Shown here piece by piece: positions 23,981 through 31,461 of a stretch of 64,000 nucleotides of DNA. Position numbers and translations under genes: made by a program. The stretch spans positions 372,001 to 436,000 of the forward strand of contig NZ_CAMGYZ010000002.1 of assembly GCF_946151055.1 (NCBI RefSeq), read 5' to 3'. The first letter of the stretch is position 1. Each line of letters opens with the position of its first letter. A model generated the notes under the pieces. It was not told where the DNA came from, did not search any database, and saw nothing but the letters and a program-made list of their open reading frames with translations. The stretch comes from Bacillus sp. Marseille-Q3570. Its GTDB lineage: Bacteria; Bacillota; Bacilli; Bacillales; Fictibacillaceae.

Positions 23981-24961
23981 TTATGGTAGTGTGACTGTTT
24001 TTGTTTCAGTTCCTGTAGTAACTTCTGTTTCAAGATCAGTATCTACTTCAGTTCCTTCGTCGGTTTCTTCAGTAGTATCTTCATCAGTTTCAGAAGTGGT
24101 GTCCTCAGTAGTACCAGCAAGAACAGCAGAACCTTCAGCTGCATGTTCTTTTGCAATTTCACTAGCGTTTACATGTCCTTGTGCATTTGCTTTGTTTTCT
24201 GCAGAAATGTTAACTTCTTCAGTGTCATCAGTGTCTTCTTCTGTTTCTGCATCTTCGTCAGTTGCTTCCTCTTCTTCTTTTGCTTCTTCATCAGTATCTC
24301 TATTAGAATCTTCATCTTCATCTGTTTCTTCGTCTGCATCCTCGTCATCTTCAGTTTTAGCTTGGACATCTGTCTCGACAGTCAGCTCTTCTTCAGAGTT
24401 TGTATCTTCATCTGATTCAGGTGCAACCGAAAGATGAACTGCAGAGTTCTCAGCTGCATGTTCTTTGGCTACGTCACTTGCATGATAAGCACTGGATTTC
24501 GCCTTATTTTCTACAGAAGGATTGACTTTCTCTTCTTTCGGTCCTTCCATTTCTTCTTGTGCTGCATCCTCTTCTACTTCAGTTCCTGTTGTTTCTTCTG
24601 TTTTTACATCAGATCCAGTTGGCTCTTCAACTGGCACGTCTTCATTAGGTGTTTCTACATCAGTATCTGTCTCTGTTTCAGAACCAGCTTGTACTGCAGA
24701 ATTAGGGGCTGCATTTTCTTTTGCTTTTTCACTGGCATTGACGTGCCCTTGAGATTCAGCCTTGTTTTCAGCAGATGGATTGGTCTTAGCTTTCGATTTA
24801 GATTCTGCTCTTACTTCGTCATCTAATGCTTGGACTTTTACCTCAGCCTTTTTCCCATTACCTGCTGCTTCAACTGAATCAATACCTACAAAAGTTCCAA
24901 ATGCAAGCGCTCCCGCAAATACCAAAGATTTCACTACCATTTTTCTGTTAACTCGTACCAT
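23981..24961 (-). CDS. Secreted, very acidic protein with three internal repeats
   Basis: A 326-residue protein with a Sec signal peptide (residues 1-32, predicted cleavage after VEA). Three repeats of about 32 residues (61-92, 147-178, 251-283) share ENKA..., a HVNAS or YHAS segment, AKE(H/N)AA and NSAV or GSAV. They are linked by strongly acidic Glu/Asp/Thr stretches of 50-75 residues that are likely disordered. There is no Cys and no anchor motif. The ATG follows GGAGAG. I do not recognise the family. The acidity suits a salty or alkaline outside; binding of cations or the wall is possible but not shown. Confidence 0.75.
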   Translation of the reverse strand: MVRVNRKMVVKSLVFAGALAFGTFVGIDSVEAAGNGKKAEVKVQALDDEVRAESKSKAKTNPSAENKAESQGHVNASEKAKENAAPNSAVQAGSETETDTDVETPNEDVPVEEPTGSDVKTEETTGTEVEEDAAQEEMEGPKEEKVNPSVENKAKSSAYHASDVAKEHAAENSAVHLSVAPESDEDTNSEEELTVETDVQAKTEDDEDADEETDEDEDSNRDTDEEAKEEEEATDEDAETEEDTDDTEEVNISAENKANAQGHVNASEIAKEHAAEGSAVLAGTTEDTTSETDEDTTEETDEGTEVDTDLETEVTTGTETKTVTLP

Positions 24962-25009
24962 TAAAAATCTCTCCTTCTTCTTCTCATTTTTCGTTTTGTC
25001 GTTTTTTTA

Positions 25010-25858
25010 TCAAACAGCATGAGGAAGAAGGCTGGATTTTGGCGGTGGTGAAGGCGGTGCATTGATCCACTGATTATGTTCTCTGCGATGTTCAGCTAAG
25101 AAATCACGATCAAGTGTGACCAATGGACCTGTCCCTGAAAAAGATAAAACATAGAAAAGAGAACCATTTCCAGATGTGTTAGAAGATCCATCTTTATGTT
25201 GATTTTGTTTGGATAGTTGATATCCGGTTTGTGAAGGTATCACAAATGGAGTATCGGCTGGACTTTCATCTTGTGGCAATGGCTGCTGATTAGATTTGGA
25301 CTTTGCTGCATCTCTAACTGCAATTGTTTGTTTGTCATCAGTAGATTTGTTGCTGGAATTCAGCTTCTCTTTTAGTGGATATTGTCCATCTCCCTTCTGT
25401 ATTCGTTCAGAAGAAGATGCATCTTTTAAAGGGATAAGGTCTTCACCACGGTCATTATGTACTGAGGTTCCGGGTTGATCAGTGTCCTGGCTTGGTTCAT
25501 TCGTTTCTTTCTTTATCTTAGAAACACCGTTCCCATTTACTGACTTATCTCTTGCATCCTTATTCGCATGCACCGGTTTCCCTTTTTCGTGAGGTTGATC
25601 GACATTGTCAGGATCCGCTTTGGCTTGTTCTGGTAACTCCAGTTTTCCATTACGTTCTGCATTTTCATTTTGCCGATTATTATTATCAGTGTTTTTTAAA
25701 GCGTTTTCATTTTTCCGTTCTTCTGCTGGATTATCTGCCTCTACTGGAGGCTCAGATAATTCATCTGGTTTTCCATTCTCGTTCGCCAGAACTTCAGATG
25801 GAACCAACAGACATGCTCCCGCAATAAGCCCTTTAACAATCAGGGTTTGAATTCGCAC
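25010..25858 (-). CDS. Secreted hydrophilic protein of unknown function
   Basis: About 282 residues. A signal peptide (LIVKGLIAGACLLVPSEVLA, ends near residue 26) precedes a long Asn/Asp/Lys/Glu/Pro-rich, probably disordered region; only the last 60 residues (GSLFYVLSFSGTGPLVTLDRD and onward) look ordered. The GTG at 25858 is preferred because GGGGGTGA stands about 8 nt upstream; a GTG at 25867 is too close to it. It is 48 nt upstream of, and codirectional with, the acidic repeat protein gene and is likely co-transcribed. No family recognised. Confidence 0.68.
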   Translation of the reverse strand: MRIQTLIVKGLIAGACLLVPSEVLANENGKPDELSEPPVEADNPAEERKNENALKNTDNNNRQNENAERNGKLELPEQAKADPDNVDQPHEKGKPVHANKDARDKSVNGNGVSKIKKETNEPSQDTDQPGTSVHNDRGEDLIPLKDASSSERIQKGDGQYPLKEKLNSSNKSTDDKQTIAVRDAAKSKSNQQPLPQDESPADTPFVIPSQTGYQLSKQNQHKDGSSNTSGNGSLFYVLSFSGTGPLVTLDRDFLAEHRREHNQWINAPPSPPPKSSLLPHAV

Positions 25859-26005
25859 ATACTTCACCCCCTTTCGATTTCCACTATTAATACTTTTCTA
25901 TTAAATATTGCAAATTATGTCGGGTGTTGGTGGTTTGCACTGACAAATGGATATTTAGCCCTACTGTTTTCCTTATTTTTCTAATCGAGATTTTCATAAG
26001 AAAAA

Positions 26006-26463
26006 GGGTCTGTCTAAAAAGAATAGTGTCAGACACCTCCAATACAACATTTTGAATCAGAACCATGATTTTTCGTGAAAAGATGTTAATTTCGGAGAGA
26101 GTCAGACACTTTTTGGACAGCCTCACTTAGATAAAGAGGAAATAGTAGGTTGATGACGCTATTTTGATCTGCCAAATACGTTTATCTCTACAACTCGGAC
26201 CAAAACGCTGCAATTTTACAATTATCTCTACAACTATGAATTTATCTCTAAAACTCCGGAATTATTTCTACAACTCCTAATTTATCTCTAAATTGATGAA
26301 CTAGTAGCCAGGGTTATCAAGTGGCGAATGTCCACAATCTATTGAAAGTGGCGGTGATCCGTTCCTCCACAACCAATGATTCTGATTCAACGAAAAAGCA
26401 ACGAAGGAAAACGAACACCCTTTTCCTCGTTGCTTTTTCATTTAAGGAACTTATTGGACATCC
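26006..26463. mobile_element. MITE-like element, copy 1
   Basis: About 458 bp with no coding capacity, sharing its whole length with 55557-56059. It starts with a hairpin block (GTCTAAAAAGAATAGTGTC ... GTCAGACACTTTTTGGACAG), continues with about five TTATCTCTAMAACT motifs, and ends in AAAGCAACGA/TCGTTGCTTT and TTATTGGACATCC. Terminal repeats are degenerate here. The final hairpin sits directly after the protease gene and can serve as its terminator. Confidence 0.65.
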
Positions 26464-26483
26464 TCTCAAGCAATTATCAACTA

Positions 26484-27821
26484 TTATCTAGAAACTGAAA
26501 GAACAGCTTCATACGCGTTAACGTAACCTGCACCTACTTCATGAAGTTCGTACCCCGCCATCGGATCAGCGGTATTGATCATTACGTTGAATACTTCATC
26601 CGCTGTCAAATCCGGGTTGGCTTCAAGCATCAATGCTGCAACTCCAGAGATATGAGGCGTTGCCATGCTTGTGCCGCTTGCTGTCGTGTAATACGGAAGG
26701 TGTGCTGGGTCGATATATGTGATGTCTGTCGTCGTGCCAAGTAGGTTCATCACTAATCCTGTAGATGATTTCGCTGCAACAATATCAACACCTGGTGCTG
26801 TAATATCGGGGTGGATGAGCTCATCTCCTGGAATCCCTCTAGAAGAAAAATCAGCTAATTGTTTGTCCTTTGTTCCTGCAGCTACTGAGATGACCCAAGG
26901 TGCAGCAGAATAAGGATTCAGTGTATCGTTATCGGGGCCTTCATTTCCAGCTGCAAAAGCCACAACCATTCCAGCATCATAGGCTGCCTTACTCGCTACA
27001 TTGATCGGGTCATTCGGAGAATATTCCCCTGTAGTACCCCAGCTGTTGCTGATGACATCGATCCCGTATTCATCCTGGTTTTCTAAGACATAATCAAAAG
27101 CTTCAAGCGCCCAGAGTACACTGATCGCTTCCCCAGTACCAAGTCCGACAAGCTTCGCATCAGGAGCTACACCTGTATATAGACCATCACTTGATGTACC
27201 ATTCCCTGCAATCGTACCTGCAACGTGGGTTCCATGACCAGAAGATGTATCGGTATTCGCTACATTCTCTAAATAAAGTGCCTCGGATCCGTCTGAGAAC
27301 AAGCTATCCCCTACTAAGAATTTTACGTTTTGGACGACCTTGTCTCCAAGTGGCAAATCAGGATGAGTCGCATCTATCCCACTATCGATGACAGCTACTG
27401 TAGTTCCTTTACCTGTATAGCCCAGGTCATTCCATACCTGTTCTGCACCAATCAATTGGCGACTATCACGGAGTTTATACTCAAGATCTTTATTATAAAA
27501 AATCGAAACCGCATCAATAGCTGATGAAAGTAATGAATCTACCTCTAATTTTGTACCTTGGATGGCGACCATCGGCAGATTCTTGAACGTTTTCGTTGTC
27601 AGACCAAAACCTTCAAGTTCTTCAATTTCTTCAGCTGACGGCATTGTGTCATACGTGATAACCGCTTCGACGATGAACTGGTTACCCGCTGCACTCAGCA
27701 CATTCGCAAGAGCATCATCAACCTCGATCGAAGATGCCTGCGCCTGGTGATTGGATTGAGCTGCAAAAAACAATCCAATAATCAAAGCTGTGCTTAGAAT
27801 AATTGAACTGAGTCTCTTCAT
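26484..27821 (-). CDS. Subtilisin-like serine protease (S8 family), secreted
   Basis: A 445-residue extracellular protease. Signal peptide about residues 1-29, inhibitor-type propeptide about 30-120, then the peptidase S8 domain with the catalytic triad Asp146 (VAVIDSGID), His196 (SGHGTHVAG) and Ser385 (GTSMATPH); the oxyanion Asn is in AAGNEGP (Asn293). The domain order is as in AprX/subtilisin-type enzymes; no C-terminal anchor is seen. It is monocistronic. Upstream 27822-28429 holds repeat elements. Likely role: protein degradation outside the cell. Confidence 0.9.
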   Translation of the reverse strand: MKRLSSIILSTALIIGLFFAAQSNHQAQASSIEVDDALANVLSAAGNQFIVEAVITYDTMPSAEEIEELEGFGLTTKTFKNLPMVAIQGTKLEVDSLLSSAIDAVSIFYNKDLEYKLRDSRQLIGAEQVWNDLGYTGKGTTVAVIDSGIDATHPDLPLGDKVVQNVKFLVGDSLFSDGSEALYLENVANTDTSSGHGTHVAGTIAGNGTSSDGLYTGVAPDAKLVGLGTGEAISVLWALEAFDYVLENQDEYGIDVISNSWGTTGEYSPNDPINVASKAAYDAGMVVAFAAGNEGPDNDTLNPYSAAPWVISVAAGTKDKQLADFSSRGIPGDELIHPDITAPGVDIVAAKSSTGLVMNLLGTTTDITYIDPAHLPYYTTASGTSMATPHISGVAALMLEANPDLTADEVFNVMINTADPMAGYELHEVGAGYVNAYEAVLSVSR

Positions 27822-28061
27822 ACGTGTTGCCTCCCCAAAATAAAGTAATTGTCTAATTTTTCTTTCAATTACAATTTTCGAGGAATTTCTTAATCAAAAC
27901 AATCAAGCAATAGATAGAAATGTTAAATAGGTCCTATTCTTAATATCATAGTACCAACGATTTACCCCATACCCTATAATCAGTAGACAAACCCCTCTTC
28001 CGCGGCACCATTCCAATGTACCACCTTTCTACAATCCAGCTGTATCAGGGGTTCCCCCTTG

Positions 28062-28120
28062 GTGCCTGGCACCGCTCAACAATCCAGCTGTACCAGGGGT
28101 TCTCGTTTGGTGCCTGGCAC
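28062..28120. repeat. GTGCCTGGCAC palindrome pair, 48-bp period
   Basis: GTGCCTGGCAC at 28062-28072 and 28110-28120, 48 bp apart; a degenerate third unit may precede them. Between them stands AATCCAGCTGTACCAGGGGT, repeated from the preceding unit. Confidence 0.7.
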
Positions 28121-28141
28121 CGAACAGGAGAGAGGAGAACC

Positions 28142-28330
28142 TTAGCGGACACAGGAGCCCTTATTTTATGTAAAATCGGTCATTCTAAAAAATTAACGGA
28201 CACCAGAGCTCTTATTTCGTTAAAATCATATGAAATCAGCTCTTTTGTTCACAAATAACACCTCTGGTGTCCGCTAAATTCTTATACACCGCATTTTTGG
28301 CCAAAATAACGGCTCTGGTGTCCGTTTTAG
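28142..28330. repeat. 85-nt hairpin element (copy 2) nested inside a second pair of arms
   Basis: The inner element 28193-28277 is 85 nt: TTAACGGACACCAGAG... and ...CTCTGGTGTCCGCTAA. An outer pair of the same arms lies at about 28142-28167 (TTAGCGGACAC) and 28304-28330 (CTCTGGTGTCCG), giving two concentric inverted repeats. Confidence 0.7.
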
Positions 28331-28350
28331 TGATAAAAGAAAAAACAAAA

Positions 28351-28397
28351 AGGCTGACCCAAACATTGATGAAAATCGTTGTTTGGGATCAGCCATT
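28351..28397. terminator. Terminator of the osmoprotectant transporter operon
   Basis: On the minus strand GGCTGATCCCAAACA and TGTTTGGGTCAGCC pair (one mismatch) around a 14-nt loop, followed by TTTTTG. Confidence 0.8.
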
Positions 28398-28429
28398 TTT
28401 CAAATGTGTTACAAGCCGTTGATGTCAGC

Positions 28430-29326
28430 TTAGTCAATCAACCCTTTTTGTTTCAGGAAGTCGATTGCGACTTGTTTTGGATCTTCGTTATCGATGTCTA
28501 CCTTCGCATTCATTTCAGCCATTTCTTCTGAAGAAATCTTTCCTTCCAATTTCTTCATCACTTTTTCGACTTCAGGGAATTTATCCAACGCTTCCTGTCG
28601 GATCACTGGAGCAGCATAATATGGTGGGAAGAAGTTCTTGTCATCCTCCAATACTTTCAAATTAAAGCGTTCGATTCGTCCGTCTGTGGTGAACGCCGTG
28701 ATGAGATCGACCTCCCCATCCTTGACTGCATTATACATCAAGTTCGGATCCAGACTTTCCTTACTTTTGAAGTTAAAATCGTAAGTTTCTACATATGGAT
28801 CGTATCCATCCGGCCGTTCATAAAATTCCGGTGGTGCCGCGAAAACAAGGTCTTCAGATTTTCCCGCTAGTTCTGACGTTGTTTTAACACCTAATTGATT
28901 ATAGGTTTCTTCCGTCATCGCTAACCCATAGTTGTTTTCGAACCCTAGCGGGGGCAGCCATACGATATCCTTTTCTTTCTTATATCCCTTTTTTGTCGCT
29001 TCATATACTTCCTCAGGGGATTGATCAGGATTGTACTTTTCTTTCAACACCGCCAGGTATCCAGTACCGGAGTACTCGACATACATGTCGATATCTCCGC
29101 TTTCCATCGCCTTTGTCAATACATCAACTTCACCAAGACCCTCTTTCACTTGTACATCATAATCCGTGTTGCCTTTGATATATTCAGCCATCAAATGAGG
29201 AAGGATATATTGCTCTGTCCATTTCTTACCTGAGATGACGAGGGTATCACCTCCAGCTCCTCCGCCTCCACAACCAGAAACAATCAACATCAATAGTAAA
29301 ATCGGTAACAATGTCTTTTTCAACAT
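28430..29326 (-). CDS. opuC-like: Osmoprotectant ABC transporter, substrate-binding lipoprotein
   Basis: Membrane-anchored binding protein of the OpuC/OsmF type for glycine betaine, choline or similar compatible solutes. The 298-residue product has a signal peptide with lipobox VSGC (Cys19), a Gly-rich linker and the QAT-type domain: ISGKKWTEQYILPHLMAEYI, then DMYVEYSGTGYL (about 79-90), then DLITAFTTDGRIERF (about 205-219). It is the last gene of an ATPase-permease-binding protein operon, 9 nt after the permease gene. The exact ligand is not readable. Confidence 0.88.
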   Translation of the reverse strand: MLKKTLLPILLLMLIVSGCGGGGAGGDTLVISGKKWTEQYILPHLMAEYIKGNTDYDVQVKEGLGEVDVLTKAMESGDIDMYVEYSGTGYLAVLKEKYNPDQSPEEVYEATKKGYKKEKDIVWLPPLGFENNYGLAMTEETYNQLGVKTTSELAGKSEDLVFAAPPEFYERPDGYDPYVETYDFNFKSKESLDPNLMYNAVKDGEVDLITAFTTDGRIERFNLKVLEDDKNFFPPYYAAPVIRQEALDKFPEVEKVMKKLEGKISSEEMAEMNAKVDIDNEDPKQVAIDFLKQKGLID

Positions 29327-29335
29327 GATATCCTC

Positions 29336-29986
29336 CTAGTCTTGTTTTTTAAGCCCTTTTGGCGTAACGATCCGTTCAATACCTTTCAAAATCGAATCAA
29401 AAAAGATTGCAAGCAATGCAGCTGGGATCGCACCTGCTAAAACAAGCTCGTTATTCAATGTACTTAAACCTCTGTAGATGACATCTCCTAAACCACCAGC
29501 TCCAATAAAGGTTGCCAGTGTAGCAACTCCGATCGTCAATACGGTTGCTGTTCGGATCCCTGCCATGATGACAGGCAAGGCTAAAGGAAATTCGATTTTC
29601 CATAGTATTTGCCACGATGTCATTCCCATTCCTTTACCAGCCTGGATCAAAGCATCGTCAACACCAACGATCCCTGTGTATGTATTTCTTAAAATCGGTA
29701 AAAGTGCATAGACCATCAATGCAATGATTGCCGGCGTGCTCCCTATCCCAAAAACGGGAAGGAGAAATCCGAATAAGGCTAAGCTTGGGATGGTTTGGAA
29801 AATCGCTGTGATCCCGATGACGATTTCTGCGATTTTTTTTAATCTGGAGATAATGATCCCCAATGGTACGGAAATCAAAATTCCTATCAGAATCGAAACG
29901 AACGAGAGATATAAATGTTCTTCAAGCGCCGTAAGAATAGTCGGCCATCTATTAATGAATGTGTTTATAAAACTGTTCCAGTCCAA
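29336..29986 (-). CDS. Osmoprotectant ABC transporter permease (OpuCB type)
   Basis: A 216-residue inner-membrane permease with five or six hydrophobic segments and the family segment GIVGVDDALIQAGKGMGMTS followed by WKIEFPLALPVIMAGIRTAT. In B. subtilis, OpuB and OpuC have two permease genes flanking the binding-protein gene; only one exists here, so it probably works as a homodimer. The ATG at 29986 lies 15 nt downstream of the ATPase stop. Confidence 0.88.
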   Translation of the reverse strand: MDWNSFINTFINRWPTILTALEEHLYLSFVSILIGILISVPLGIIISRLKKIAEIVIGITAIFQTIPSLALFGFLLPVFGIGSTPAIIALMVYALLPILRNTYTGIVGVDDALIQAGKGMGMTSWQILWKIEFPLALPVIMAGIRTATVLTIGVATLATFIGAGGLGDVIYRGLSTLNNELVLAGAIPAALLAIFFDSILKGIERIVTPKGLKKQD

Positions 29987-30001
29987 TGAAATACCTCATT
30001 T

Positions 30002-31120
30002 CTATACGGTTTGTTTCATTCCGGCAAGTCCTCTCATCATGCTTGATTTTGTGATCAAGCCCGCTAACTTTCCTTCTTCAAGTACTGGGATGGTCTTGAC
30101 CTGATGTTTTGCGAAGATTTCTGCAATGTCAGTATAAACGGTTTCGGCTGTTACAGAATGCGAAACTTGTGACATGATGTTTTCAACCTTTTTGGTTTCA
30201 TCACCATAATGCGCTTCTAAAACGGAAAGCTCCAAAACACCTTCAAGTATTCCTTTACCGCTCGTAACCATCAGACTGTCGACCGAATACGTTTTCATGA
30301 TTTGCAAGGCTTCTGCAAGCCCTCTGTTCGGTTTGACAGTCGCAACTTTGGAGAGCATCAAGGATTTCGCTGTCTTCCCGCCAATTTCTTTACTCATCCG
30401 TTCTTCTCCAATAAAATCTTCCACGAATTGATTGGCAGGATGTCTCAGTATTTGATCTGGTGTATCCAATTGAATGATTTCACCACTATCCATGATCGCT
30501 ATCCTATCTGCGATCTTCAGGGCTTCATCCATATCATGAGTGACAAATACGATCGTCTTGTGGATGTTATCCTGTAACGCTACAAGTTCATCCTGCAATT
30601 GCTCCCGACTGATAGGGTCCAATGCACTGAACGGTTCATCCATGAGTACGACAGGCGGTTCAGCAGCCAAGGCTCTTATTACCCCGATACGCTGTTGTTG
30701 GCCACCGCTCAATTCAGAAGGATAGCGTTTTTTAAATACCTTGGGCTCAAGTCCGACAAGGTCCAAAAGTTCATCTACTCGATGTATGTATTTATCCTTA
30801 GACCATCCTTTCATTTTCGGTACAAGTGCCACATTATCTTCTATGGTCATATGAGGAAATAGACCGATTTGCTGGATAACATAGCCGATATTTCTTCTAA
30901 GTTGGACAGGATTTTGATCTTTGATATTCTTTCCATCCACATGGATCTCCCCGCTGCTTGGTTCCAATAAGCGATTGATCATTTTCATTGTTGTCGTTTT
31001 TCCGCACCCACTCGGGCCGATCAACGTCACCAGCTCTCCCTTATTGATATGAAGGTTGATGTTTTTCAACGCTTGGAATCCATCTGGGAAGGTCTTACTG
31101 ACTTGTTTGAACTCGATCAT
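30002..31120 (-). CDS. Osmoprotectant ABC transporter ATPase with CBS domains (OpuCA type)
   Basis: Cytoplasmic ATPase of 372 residues: Walker A GPSGCGKTT (about 36-44), Q-loop VIQQIGLF, signature LSGGQQQR (about 135-142), Walker B VVLMDEPFSALDP (about 154-166), then tandem CBS domains (about 255-370) that sense ionic strength or nucleotides in OpuA/OpuC proteins. It is the first gene of the operon. The upstream gap of 340 bp to the divergent PBP gene shows no further gene. Confidence 0.9.
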   Translation of the reverse strand: MIEFKQVSKTFPDGFQALKNINLHINKGELVTLIGPSGCGKTTTMKMINRLLEPSSGEIHVDGKNIKDQNPVQLRRNIGYVIQQIGLFPHMTIEDNVALVPKMKGWSKDKYIHRVDELLDLVGLEPKVFKKRYPSELSGGQQQRIGVIRALAAEPPVVLMDEPFSALDPISREQLQDELVALQDNIHKTIVFVTHDMDEALKIADRIAIMDSGEIIQLDTPDQILRHPANQFVEDFIGEERMSKEIGGKTAKSLMLSKVATVKPNRGLAEALQIMKTYSVDSLMVTSGKGILEGVLELSVLEAHYGDETKKVENIMSQVSHSVTAETVYTDIAEIFAKHQVKTIPVLEEGKLAGLITKSSMMRGLAGMKQTV

Positions 31121-31461
31121 GCATGTTCCCCCTTCTAACGATCATCATTTTAGATTACCCTCTCTTCTCATAAATAAACACGATTCTCACTTTAATCATC
31201 GGTTTTTCTTCGCAATATTCCACTCCAGAAAAACCTTCAGAGGAGATCAGGGACACCATATCATAAAAAAAAAATGCAGAACTGCTTCTGTCTCTCGTGG
31301 CCGTCACCTTTCACCGGGATGCTTGAAAATCAACTTTGAAAACGAACAAGGCTTTTTCTTCAAAACAATCAGACAATTTCCACCAATGTTTATAATTGGA
31401 ATTTGACGGGTACTTTCAAATCAATACTTTTATTTTTTCAAAAAGAAAGGTCGTGTCAATC
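31121..31461. other. Intergenic region between divergent opu operon and PBP gene
   Basis: A/T-rich, no gene seen. TATAAT at 31391-31396 is a -10 candidate for the PBP gene, without a clear -35. Nothing else convincing was found. Confidence 0.4.

Noticed and set aside
23991-24826. Long plus-strand Ser/Phe/Val-rich frames over the acidic secreted protein gene
   Set aside because: They are complements of GAA/GAT/ACT-rich codons; the minus-strand frame has signal peptide, repeats and a ribosome site.
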